Source of the DNA: Dechloromonas hortensis
Lineage (GTDB): Bacteria > Pseudomonadota > Gammaproteobacteria > Burkholderiales > Rhodocyclaceae
NCBI RefSeq assembly: GCF_009469765.1
Contig: NZ_SSSQ01000014.1
Coordinates: 1 to 64,000, forward strand
Reading direction: 5' to 3'
Length of the DNA: 64,000 nt
The notes beneath the pieces were generated by a model. The model was not told the DNA's origin and did no database searches. It saw nothing but the letters and a program-made list of their open reading frames with translations. A program made the translations under genes and the position numbers. Below, piece after piece: positions 52,858 to 61,014 of this stretch (its first letter is position 1; the number at the start of each line of letters is the position of its first letter).

Positions 52858-52890
52858 CGTACTTTAATTTCCCTTTCGTCAAACCTCCCC
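52840..52890 (-). repeat. Right terminal inverted repeat of the ptx transposon
   Basis: On the minus strand it begins GGGGAGGTTTGACGAAAGGG and continues as the left copy for 51 bases. It covers the 3' end of tnpA. Confidence 0.93.
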
Positions 52891-53085
52891 ATAGACGATA
52901 GTGCCGAATAACCGGCTACTCATAATTTGTTGCTTATCGGGAACGACCTCTTCCAGGTCGAGACAAGACACGCCGCGTAACTTCTGAACTGTGCGTTCCA
53001 GCACCACCGAGAAGTGATTTCGTAATGTTTCGGCATCATGTAGTTGGCGAACGGTGGCTGTACCCTTGTGATTCTGTACTGGCAT
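52891..53085 (-). pseudogene. UmuC (DNA polymerase V) internal remnant
   Basis: Minus-strand translation gives HFSVVLERTVQKLRGVSCLD, then LEEVVPDKQQIMSSRLFG, the segment of Y-family UmuC just after the thumb (SCLxLEEVxPxKQQIxSSRSFG). It is cut at the transposon end, and the palm and little-finger domains are absent. umuC genes are frequent on plasmids and ICEs, which fits the plasmid-like sequence that follows. Confidence 0.75.
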
Positions 53086-53166
53086 CCCGGGTGATCATTC
53101 AAGGTAAATCGTCGCAGTTTTCACTGCCTCTGCAAAACCCTCCGCAGGTTCACCTACGAAATTCCG

Positions 53167-53198
53167 TATAGGCATTCGTACCGGTACGGATGCCTATA
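53167..53198. repeat. 32-bp near-perfect palindrome
   Basis: Arms TATAGGCAT/ATGCCTATA and CGTACC/GGTACG, with a single mismatched pair. It lies about 100 bases before the small putative DNA-binding gene and is a strong operator or replication-control candidate. Confidence 0.65.
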
Positions 53199-53300
53199 CA
53201 ATTAATCCAACTTAAGCCGGCTCCGCCGGAAAACCTTGCCTCCAGTAAAACTGGGATAACGCACTTAAAATACTCTCTTCGCTACCAAATCATGTGATCT

Positions 53301-53774
53301 ATGACGTATCCGTTTCCTATTGCCGAGGCATGGATCGAACAGCAACTTGCGGATATTGCTGGCAAGCCTTCCCTCTTCCAGCGTGCAGCTGATATTTTTG
53401 CCGAGATGCATCTGGCGATCCAGGCTGACGGGATACGTAGCTCGAATGCTGTTCGAGCGGCCGGATCATACGGCGGCATCATGAAGAAATGGCAAGCTGG
53501 CCTCCTCCAGGCGATCACCATGGACTTGATCAAGCAAACCGAGATGGATACTGGACGGCTACGTATCCGGTCGGTGCAAATGGATGTATTCGGTCGAGCT
53601 CAAGCTTCGAAAGATTTGAAGCACTATGCAATCAAAATCAGGAATGGCGGGGGACGCGCTGCCGCCATGCCGGAGGTTCCTGAATTGCTGAAGCGGGCTG
53701 CTCAGAAATACTTTGCTGACCACCGGGATGATCTGAAGTCGGCCGTTCAATCGTCAGCAACCATTTCTGGTTAA
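53301..53774 (+). CDS. Hypothetical protein, possibly KfrA-like DNA-binding
   Basis: 157 aa, no confident family. The segment RSSNAVRAAGSYGGIMKKWQ resembles the helix-turn-helix of plasmid KfrA N-terminal domains, but there is no long coiled coil. The rest is basic and helical (LKRAAQKYFADHRDDLKSAV). The nearby long palindrome and 8-bp repeats would suit a plasmid-type autoregulator. The start ATG 53301 has no strong ribosome site. Confidence 0.45.
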   Translation: MTYPFPIAEAWIEQQLADIAGKPSLFQRAADIFAEMHLAIQADGIRSSNAVRAAGSYGGIMKKWQAGLLQAITMDLIKQTEMDTGRLRIRSVQMDVFGRAQASKDLKHYAIKIRNGGGRAAAMPEVPELLKRAAQKYFADHRDDLKSAVQSSATISG

Positions 53775-53837
53775 TCGACTTCGGGTTTTGCCAGGAATCG
53801 AGTTGAAGGCAGTCTCCAGTTTGCGGGGCGATTCACC

Positions 53838-53900
53838 TTCATTGATTCATTGATTCATTGATTCATTGATTCATTGATTCATTGATTCATTGATTCATTA
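53838..53900 (+). repeat. 8-bp tandem repeat, TTCATTGA x 7-8
   Basis: Seven perfect head-to-tail copies of TTCATTGA (53838-53893) followed by a partial eighth. The surroundings are non-coding. Simple 8-mers like this are slippage-prone, and some plasmid DNA-binding proteins use such iterons. Confidence 0.9.
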
Positions 53901-54033
53901 TTAGCTAGCGTTGCAGTGCCCAGGAAAAGCTCAATGCTCAACCAGACAGAGGGTCGGCCGGGAATCGTGCGAAATCCTCAAAAATACCGCTTAGCCGATT
54001 GTTCTAAAACAGAAAATTACTTGGCCGATGCAA

Positions 54034-54053
54034 AGGCCGGTTTTCACCGGCCT
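54034..54053 (-). terminator. Hairpin terminator after the HNH-like gene
   Basis: On the minus strand AGGCCGGT-GAAA-ACCGGCCT: a perfect 8-bp stem with a GNRA tetraloop, then TTTG. It lies 19 bases after the HNH-like stop. Confidence 0.65.
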
Positions 54054-54071
54054 GCCCTTATCAATTGAGAC

Positions 54072-54407
54072 TTAGGCTCCGCAGGTCAGCGCCTTGTTGG
54101 CGCTGACAAAAACACTGTCAGGCTTGGATTTGAACTCGGTGTCTGGCTGGCTGTTGTGTGACTTGCACATCGGCGCAATGTAGTTGAGTTTTCGCAGCGA
54201 CTCATTGTCAAGTTTTGGCAAGATGATGTGCGCCCCTACTTCCGCAGAGGAATTACACCCCGCCACATGGCATTTGGGTGTCGAAGAAACCTTGGCAAAC
54301 CCTTTCCAGTGGTCCAGCCAAGATCCGCATTTGCAATTTTTTTCCGAAGTCCCGTTCAGATTTTTTAGGTAACGGAACCTTTTGTGGGCAGTGCCTTGCT
54401 CATGAAT
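54072..54407 (-). pseudogene. Small HNH-like protein with early frameshift
   Basis: The frame reads HKRFRYLKNLNGTSEKNCKC, then GSWLDHWKGFAKV, CHVAGCNSSAEVGAHI and IAPMCKSHNSQPDTEFK, a zinc-ribbon/HNH-type small protein seen in many bacteria. The only in-frame canonical start (GTG 54266) would remove the first half. An ATG at 54403 with a good site (GGGAGAG) is in a different frame and stops after 12 codons. In the conserved frame the only upstream option is ATT at 54407. A one- or two-base slip soon after the start best explains this. Confidence 0.6.
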
Positions 54408-54478
54408 CTCTCCCTAAAATGACCACGCACATGCATGGCACCCCATGATATTGGGATTCCCTCCGAAAAATTCAATAG

Positions 54479-57400
54479 TCATTGATCTTGGCTTATTGAT
54501 TCGGCCTCCAAAATCCGGAACCCCTCATCCAGGGTCTCGACCTTTCGTCGGAAATCCAGTACGTAATCGCCGAAGCGATTGATGTGTGCCAGCCTGTATG
54601 GTGCCAGTCCAGCCAAGACTTCCTGGTTGATCACAGCCCCTTCGGCCTGGAGTTGCTTCAGCACCCGGCTCATCCCTTCTACGTTGTGCAAGATGACCAG
54701 GTTGGCTACGAGATGGTTGTATTTGATGATCTTGCGCTGTTCATGGCGCAGGTTTTCGGCAATCACGCCTTCTCCGCCGAAGAATAGTTTTTTCTCGAAA
54801 CCATTGAATTGCTCTGACTTATTGGTTTCCGCGTGGATGAGTCGGCGAAGTTCGACGTCGCCAACGTATTTCAGCAGGAACATAGTTCGAATTACCTTGC
54901 CGAGTTCCTTGAAGGCGAAATACAGCTTGTTCTTTCGACTATAAGTCCCCAAGCGACGCAGGATGGCCGAGGCAGAAATTTTCCCAAGCTTGATGGATAC
55001 CGCCACGCGCAGCATGTCCGGCAAATGGGTCTCAATCATCTGCCAATTGATGTCGTCGCTGAAAAGTCGGTCGATATGCGTAAACTTCTTGTTGCTGTCG
55101 GGCCGATGAAACACCAGATCCTTGATGCCACGGATGCGCGGCATCAACTTAATACCCAAGAGATGGGAAAGCGCAAAAACCGTGTAGCTCTGAGCCTGGG
55201 TATCGCCATGAATGGTGTCCGGCCGGATATCCGAGGTGTTGGTCATCAGCCCATCGAGGATGTGGGTGCCCTCGTAGGTGCCGCAGGAAATGAAGTGGCT
55301 GAACAGCGCGATGAACTTGTCGGAGACATGGTAGTAGCCGATACCGCCATAGCCGCCGTAGCGGATGTGATGCTCGGAAATCAGGTTCTGCTCGTAGAGG
55401 TTCCATTTCGTGCCGTCGGCCGAGGCATGCTTGCCTGATCCCCAGTAGCCAGGCAATTCGAACTTGTTGTAGGCATTGATGACCTTGACGATGGCTTTTT
55501 CCAGCACCTCTTCCGTTACGTACTTGATGTTGAGCCAGGCGATCTGCTTGCGGCTCATACCCCGAATCGAGCGCGCCGTCTGGGTCGGTCCGAGGTTGCA
55601 GCCATAACAGAACAAGGTGCTGATTACCCGCGGGCGCAATTCGTCGATCCGGCTTTCGGTTCCCATCAAGGGCCGGAATAGCTTGTGCAATTGCAGCCAG
55701 CGCTCAGTGTCGATCAGTACGTCGACGATACTGATGTTCTCCATGTGCTCGGTGATCAACTGATCGATCGCCCGGATGCCGGGCGGCGGTTCGCTGGCCG
55801 GTGGTTTCTTCAGGATCAGCCTGCCATCGACGATTTCGGCATAAGCATTTTCGGGAAATGCGGCATCGACCGCCTCAGCCGTCTCCAGTAAAGCCGTCTT
55901 CAAGGACTCGGTAAAGACCCTGGAATCCGTTTCGACACCGGTGACCTCACCATACTGCGCCAATTCACGGCTCAGGGTGTCGTCGTCAACCAGTTGCTCC
56001 CGGTAGTCGTCGTAACGCTCACCATGCTGGATGAACAGATCACCCGACTTCAGTTCATCGCGGATGGCATACAGGACCGCCAGTTCGAAGTAACGGCGGT
56101 TGATGGCAACGACCTGACCATCGGTGCGCTCGGAGATGACCAGTTTCCGCCAGGTCGAGGGGAGCCACTGGAAGTCCTCCTCGGCATTCAGACCGACCAA
56201 CGGCAGCGGCACGACTTCGTGCCGGGTACCACGCAGCGCCTGCAACGCTTTCATCATCCGGATCAGGGTATCGTCTTCACTGGTACTCTGCGGATTGACG
56301 ATTTCGATACAGTTCAGCAACTGGGCGCGAACCATCTTGTAGGGCTGGATGAGGAACGGCAGATGATTGCGTCCAGCATAGGCCATGTGCTCATCGCAGA
56401 TGGCCACCAGGTCATCGACCTCGGCGATCAGGCTGCCACCGATGGCCTCCACCCGTTGATGATCCGAGCCATCGATCCGGTAGGCCAGCAACATCTCCTT
56501 CAACTGGCCGATCAGGCGATCGGTTCGTTGCAGGTGTTCTTGTTGGTATTCGCCCAACTTGTTGCGCGCCTGATTGTCGAGGTTCTGGAGCATGCGGACA
56601 AACAGATCGGCCGCATCGTCGAGCGTCTGGGCGAATTGCGAGCGGATATAGATGACCGCCAGCGCATAGCGCTTCTGGGGCTTCAGTTCCGCCATTTCTG
56701 TCGCATCCAGCGAACGGGCGATGTAGCGGTACTGTTTGAGTTTCGGAACGGGAATATCAGGGATGGGTAATTGGTCGACCAGCAACTGGAGCCTGCGGAT
56801 ATGCTGGAGATAGGAGCGAGTTTCCTTGTTGGTCGGCTTTTTTGGTTCGCGCTTGAGCAGGTTCCAGGTGCTGCTGGTCTCGCCCGACTTGACCTTGAAC
56901 AGGTTGTCGATCAAGGCTTTCACCTTGGCATCAAGTTGGTCGGCAATGCTCGCAAAATGGACATCGTGGATCTTTTCCCGGGCCTGGATGCCCAACCGAT
57001 CGAGCGTGGAGAAACCGGGTAGCTCGTAGCGATGATGCACCAGTTCTTCAAGCATCACGTTGATGATGTCGGCCACCACATGCCGGCTGTCTGCAGCGGT
57101 TTCTGCCACATGCTGCAGCCAGGCGCGTCCCTGATCGTCCAGAGGCCGAACATTCAGGTAGCGTCGCAACGCAGCAATCAGTGTCGTGCGCGCCGTCGTT
57201 CGGTCGAACTGCCGAAGTTCATCGGCCCTGGCTGGCCGATGCCCCGTTTGGGCCACAATGTGTTGGCGAATCACCGACGGGACATCCCTGATGTGGACAA
57301 AGTACCCAAGACGCTGAAACAGCTTCAGGTAAATGAATGCCGCCGAGCGAGCAATGGGGCGCTTTACAGTCTTATCGATGAACACGATTTCATCGGGCGT

Positions 57401-57481
57401 CAGGGTATAAATCTCGTCGAGATCCTGTGCCGATGGGTCCGCTTTCAGGCGGGGAAACGCGGTCTCGTGGAGCTGGGTCAT
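54479..57481 (-). CDS. tnpA: Tn3-family transposase TnpA (Tn4430-like, second unit)
   Basis: 1000 aa, distinct from the ptx transposon enzyme. DUF4158-type N-terminus (LTPDEIVFIDKTVKRPIARS), C-terminal DDE domain: Asp in HASADGTKWNLYE, Asp in TIHGDTQAQSYTVF, Glu in FKELGKVIRTMF. Apparently complete. The start is 6 bases after the tnpI stop. The pairing with a tyrosine recombinase places it with the TnpI-type Tn3 relatives rather than the TnpR type. Confidence 0.92.
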   Translation of the reverse strand: MTQLHETAFPRLKADPSAQDLDEIYTLTPDEIVFIDKTVKRPIARSAAFIYLKLFQRLGYFVHIRDVPSVIRQHIVAQTGHRPARADELRQFDRTTARTTLIAALRRYLNVRPLDDQGRAWLQHVAETAADSRHVVADIINVMLEELVHHRYELPGFSTLDRLGIQAREKIHDVHFASIADQLDAKVKALIDNLFKVKSGETSSTWNLLKREPKKPTNKETRSYLQHIRRLQLLVDQLPIPDIPVPKLKQYRYIARSLDATEMAELKPQKRYALAVIYIRSQFAQTLDDAADLFVRMLQNLDNQARNKLGEYQQEHLQRTDRLIGQLKEMLLAYRIDGSDHQRVEAIGGSLIAEVDDLVAICDEHMAYAGRNHLPFLIQPYKMVRAQLLNCIEIVNPQSTSEDDTLIRMMKALQALRGTRHEVVPLPLVGLNAEEDFQWLPSTWRKLVISERTDGQVVAINRRYFELAVLYAIRDELKSGDLFIQHGERYDDYREQLVDDDTLSRELAQYGEVTGVETDSRVFTESLKTALLETAEAVDAAFPENAYAEIVDGRLILKKPPASEPPPGIRAIDQLITEHMENISIVDVLIDTERWLQLHKLFRPLMGTESRIDELRPRVISTLFCYGCNLGPTQTARSIRGMSRKQIAWLNIKYVTEEVLEKAIVKVINAYNKFELPGYWGSGKHASADGTKWNLYEQNLISEHHIRYGGYGGIGYYHVSDKFIALFSHFISCGTYEGTHILDGLMTNTSDIRPDTIHGDTQAQSYTVFALSHLLGIKLMPRIRGIKDLVFHRPDSNKKFTHIDRLFSDDINWQMIETHLPDMLRVAVSIKLGKISASAILRRLGTYSRKNKLYFAFKELGKVIRTMFLLKYVGDVELRRLIHAETNKSEQFNGFEKKLFFGGEGVIAENLRHEQRKIIKYNHLVANLVILHNVEGMSRVLKQLQAEGAVINQEVLAGLAPYRLAHINRFGDYVLDFRRKVETLDEGFRILEAESISQDQ

Positions 57482-57487
57482 GCGGGA

Positions 57488-58771
57488 TCAATCCCAATGC
57501 CTGCCGGTGGTCGGATCACGGCAGACCGCCTCCAGGAAGCACTCACGGGCATCGGCAATACGATGGAGTTCGTCGAGCAAGGTGTAGAGGTGCTCGTCCA
57601 GGGTGTCGGCTGAAGGCGTCGGGACGGAAATTTGATATCGACGGCCATCCTGATCCAGCGGTTGTGCCTGGAACTGCGCAAGGCAAGTGTTCGTCATGTC
57701 CCGCAAAGCATTGGCGACGCCGCGTCGGCCGCCGTTGAAGGCCGACAAATCGATGGAAACCTCGATCATTGCGAGTGGGATCTCGGCCAGACTGGGCAAC
57801 TGCGGAATCGAGGCTGTTGCTGTGTCCGGCAGCGCTCGATCCAGTCCCTGCTCGAAACGCGCCTTCTGGTCGGTGCTGACTCCATCCAGATAGCGCATGG
57901 CTGCCTTCACGTCACGCCAGCCCACGTAACTCATCAACTCCCGGATATCCCAGCCGCTCATTCCAGCCCACTGCGCGAACCCACGGCGTAACGAGTGACT
58001 GCTGAAGGCCTCGGCATCGGCCACGCCTGCCCGGCTCAGCAACTTTCGAAGCATGGGAATGATACTGCTCGGGGTCAATTCGGCTTCAGATAGATGCCCC
58101 CAGCGATCGACCTTGCGGAATAGCGGTCCTCCGGTCAGTTTGGACAAGGCTAGCCAGTCTTCAACTGCCTCGACCGGACACAGCCGGGACAGTGCTGGAC
58201 ATGAGTAGCTTCGACCTTCCAGTTTTCGATCCCCTTTGCTGCGAGGCAAGAAACAGGTCAGCCCCTCGCCAGGCTTGATCTCGATAAACTCGATGCGAAG
58301 GTTGACCAGTTCGTCGGAGCGGAACCCGCGCCAGAAACCGAGGAGAATCAGGGCTCGATCCCGGGTATGTCGCAGGGCGCTGGCCGAATCCCCCCGGCCA
58401 ACCGCTGCGGCCGTCGCCGACATGAGCCAGTCGGCAACACCGCGCAGAATTTCCAGCTCCAGCGGCTTGGCCCGCTTTTCCTGGGCTGGATGCAGGGTTC
58501 GGATACCTTTCAACAATTGCCGGATCTTCTGGGCTTTAGTCGGGTCTGGAAAACCATGATCCTGGTGCCAACGCGACAGCGCGGCGAGGCGATGCTTGAG
58601 GGTGTTCAGTGATAGGGATTCGGCGTAGGCAGCAAGGTAGCGGGAAATCGAATCGATGGTCGCTGGCAACAGGCCTCCCCACTCGATCTCGAAGTGCTGG
58701 ATGGCTGACGCATAGCTGCGTCGGGTATTGGCCCGTTCAGCCGCATCGAGGTAAAGATCGACCTGGCTCAT
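57488..58771 (-). CDS. Tyrosine recombinase (TnpI-like)
   Basis: 427 aa. SAM-like core-binding domain (residues about 1-100) and catalytic domain with Arg in LGFWRGFRSDELVNL, H-x-x-R in SSHSLRRGFAQWAG, Trp in SYVGWRDVKAAM and the nucleophile Tyr in MRYLDG. A C-terminal extension of about 100 residues (LAEIPLAMIEVSIDLSAFNG onwards) is not part of the core enzyme. It probably resolves cointegrates of this element. Linked to tnpA (6 bases) and ietS (17 bases). Confidence 0.9.
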   Translation of the reverse strand: MSQVDLYLDAAERANTRRSYASAIQHFEIEWGGLLPATIDSISRYLAAYAESLSLNTLKHRLAALSRWHQDHGFPDPTKAQKIRQLLKGIRTLHPAQEKRAKPLELEILRGVADWLMSATAAAVGRGDSASALRHTRDRALILLGFWRGFRSDELVNLRIEFIEIKPGEGLTCFLPRSKGDRKLEGRSYSCPALSRLCPVEAVEDWLALSKLTGGPLFRKVDRWGHLSEAELTPSSIIPMLRKLLSRAGVADAEAFSSHSLRRGFAQWAGMSGWDIRELMSYVGWRDVKAAMRYLDGVSTDQKARFEQGLDRALPDTATASIPQLPSLAEIPLAMIEVSIDLSAFNGGRRGVANALRDMTNTCLAQFQAQPLDQDGRRYQISVPTPSADTLDEHLYTLLDELHRIADARECFLEAVCRDPTTGRHWD

Positions 58772-58788
58772 CGCATTCCCGACTGGAT

Positions 58789-61014
58789 TTAGGTCCGTGC
58801 TCGTAGCGGCAGCGAGACCTGCGGTTCTAGAGCTTGCAATACAGCGTGGGCCTTGAGGATTTCCTGATGCAACTGCGTATGCTTCGGGGCATGCACGGTA
58901 ACCACCAAGGCGTAGCGGATGGCCGGTGCTCCGGATGATGCCTGGCCACCGGCCTCGCGTGCGTTGTAATGCACGTCGAAGACCGGTTCCAGCAGGCTGC
59001 TGCCGTAGTAACTGTGCTCAGCGTGCAGCACTGTTTCCCACTTGCCCAGATCAGCCCGCAGTTCGGCCTCGGTCCGAAAGTCGGCCGATGGGAAAAAGCT
59101 GATCGACGACGCATTCGTAGCACCGGCCTTGCGCTTGCTGCTGTTGGGGCGAAAGGTAATGCCGAGACCGGCTTTCGTGTAGGCGCCGGCATCCTGAGGG
59201 TCGACCGGGCTGGCATAACAGAAGGTTGCCCGCAAACGTACCTTCCCCTCCAACTGGAAAGCCGGCAAAGGAATCGGTGCGCGCAGGAATTTTCCCGGGC
59301 GTAGCTCGCCCTGATAGATGATTCGAGCTTCCCCATCGTCACAGGTAATCAGGCGATTGATGTCCGACGGGACACGTCCCCAACCGACATGATGCACATC
59401 GTGCTCTTCATTGCTTTCGCAGCCATGGACCAACAGCGTCTTGATGGTCAACGGGTGTACAGGGTCGCCCAGAATAGCCCGGATACCGACTGCCGAGCGC
59501 AGCGCGAGTGGTGCCGCGAAGCTGGTTCCCAGCGTGGCGGCCAGGCTCGGTCGGCTACCAGGGGCTGCTACGTGAAAATACTCCTTGGGCGCTCCGCCAA
59601 ACGCCACCACATCGGGTTTTCGTCTTCCCGGGCTACGACCGGGACCGGTGGCGCTGTAAGCGGCGCGTTTCCAATCAGCGCCGCTTCGGTCGGCAGCGCC
59701 CACGGATAACGCATTCACGCTATCAGAAGGCACCTGGATACGATTAAGGCCAAGTGCTGCATCGCGCTCACCGTTGTTGCCGACTGCGACGGTCATCAGG
59801 GTTTCACCATCGCTCAAAATGCTGTCGATCACCGCCGTCCACGCGTGTACATCTTGGTCCTCGACTGGCAGATCCGGACCCAAGCTGAGGTTGATGAACT
59901 GGTATTGACGGGAAAGCAGTACGGTTTCGACGTGGCCGAGCGTGCGATACAACTCATAGGGATCTTCCCCGTCGATCTTGGCATCCAGCACGCGATGATG
60001 GTCAACCGGCGCATAAGGACGTTCTGCCGCAGCTTCTGGCTCAATCGGCCCAAACAGCAAAGCCGAGGTGACGCCGAGGCCATGCTCGGTAAAGTCGGGT
60101 ACGTCGCTCGCATCTTTGTCAGCCAGGAAATAGCGGCGGACATAGCCATCGAGGATGTGCTCCGTCGGTAGGCCGCCATCCAGGACAGCGACCTTGGGTT
60201 CGCGAGAAAGCGGCTCGCCGCTCGGCAACGAGAACGACACCGAAAGCGGCATGCTGCGGGTGACCGGACGTGCCGCCCGCAAATGCGGCATCGGCCGGAC
60301 TACGCGGGTCAGGGTGAACTGGGCCAGGTTTTCCAGGCCGGCAGCGTCCCCCTCGACCGCAACGAACAGCAGGCGGCCCGCTTCAAATTCGAATTCGCCA
60401 TTGACCTTGAAGCCACAGTCCTTGGCATAGTCGGCGAACATGGCACGAACATCCGAGGCGTCGCCCTCGGGGGGTAAATGCAGACCGACCTCGAAAACGT
60501 GGGCGATATGGGCGCCCTCAAGATGCAGGCGATCAGATGGGGTCATAGCGGCAAAGGTCTCGATGCGAGCAAACTGCTCGGCGACCGGCATCTGTTCGTT
60601 CAGGCTTCGGGCAAAAGCTGGGAAGTTTCCCAACGCTGCACGTGTGCCAGCCACGAAGAGTTCCGTGGTTTCTACTTCCGGCGGCGCCTTCTTCTGGGTC
60701 TGGCGACGCGGTTGGATACGGCGGGTCCGCGACCCGACCGAGGCGAGACCGACCTGATCGAGCAGCAGTTTCGGAAAGAAAGACTTGGCCAGGTAGGCTG
60801 GATGCAATACCAGACGGGCCACCGCCAGATCATCGGCGCAGGCTTTCGGCGACAGCGCCTGAAAAATGCTGTTGGCTGCCTCGATCTCCGGCACGATGAC
60901 GCGTTTTGCCTCGCTGAGCGTATAGGGATGAGCCTTGTCGCCGACCTTCTTCTTGGGCGCTTCGATGGGATAGGTCAGCAATTCTGCACGACCGATCAAA
61001 TATCGCGTAGTCAT
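58789..61014 (-). CDS. ietS: S8 subtilisin-like protease (IetS-like)
   Basis: 741 aa. No signal peptide, so cytoplasmic. Subtilase triad seen: Asp279 in VAVLDGGLP, His311 in FTEHGLGVTSAL, Ser498 in LGTSFAAPLA, with oxyanion Asn in AVGNNGERD. A 270-residue N-terminal domain may be an inhibitor or sensor part. Together with the AAA+ gene directly upstream it matches IetAS, first described in Agrobacterium plasmid incompatibility and later reported as anti-phage. Probable role: abortive protease released or loaded by IetA. Confidence 0.85.
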   Translation of the reverse strand: MTTRYLIGRAELLTYPIEAPKKKVGDKAHPYTLSEAKRVIVPEIEAANSIFQALSPKACADDLAVARLVLHPAYLAKSFFPKLLLDQVGLASVGSRTRRIQPRRQTQKKAPPEVETTELFVAGTRAALGNFPAFARSLNEQMPVAEQFARIETFAAMTPSDRLHLEGAHIAHVFEVGLHLPPEGDASDVRAMFADYAKDCGFKVNGEFEFEAGRLLFVAVEGDAAGLENLAQFTLTRVVRPMPHLRAARPVTRSMPLSVSFSLPSGEPLSREPKVAVLDGGLPTEHILDGYVRRYFLADKDASDVPDFTEHGLGVTSALLFGPIEPEAAAERPYAPVDHHRVLDAKIDGEDPYELYRTLGHVETVLLSRQYQFINLSLGPDLPVEDQDVHAWTAVIDSILSDGETLMTVAVGNNGERDAALGLNRIQVPSDSVNALSVGAADRSGADWKRAAYSATGPGRSPGRRKPDVVAFGGAPKEYFHVAAPGSRPSLAATLGTSFAAPLALRSAVGIRAILGDPVHPLTIKTLLVHGCESNEEHDVHHVGWGRVPSDINRLITCDDGEARIIYQGELRPGKFLRAPIPLPAFQLEGKVRLRATFCYASPVDPQDAGAYTKAGLGITFRPNSSKRKAGATNASSISFFPSADFRTEAELRADLGKWETVLHAEHSYYGSSLLEPVFDVHYNAREAGGQASSGAPAIRYALVVTVHAPKHTQLHQEILKAHAVLQALEPQVSLPLRART

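Larger units (their letters stand above)
41415..52890. mobile_element. Tn3-family transposon carrying ptxABCDE
   Basis: Bounded by inverted repeats 41415-41465 and 52840-52890 that begin GGGGA and match at 50 of 51 positions. Contents: phosphite operon, IS1182-family insertion, ParDE-like module, res site, tnpR, tnpA. Total 11,476 bases. The flanking 5-mers (CTGTA left, ATAGA right) differ, so no target duplication is visible; ends may have been rearranged after insertion. A cytochrome b561 scrap lies at left and a umuC scrap at right. Confidence 0.92.

Noticed and set aside
53825..53860. GGGGCGATTCACC as left inverted repeat of the second Tn3 unit
   Set aside because: Only about 12 of 20 bases agree with the right-end sequence and the inner TACGTAGG part is missing; likely chance.
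53838..53900. CRISPR array
   Set aside because: Eight-base head-to-tail repeats without spacers are a simple tandem repeat; no cas genes are present.
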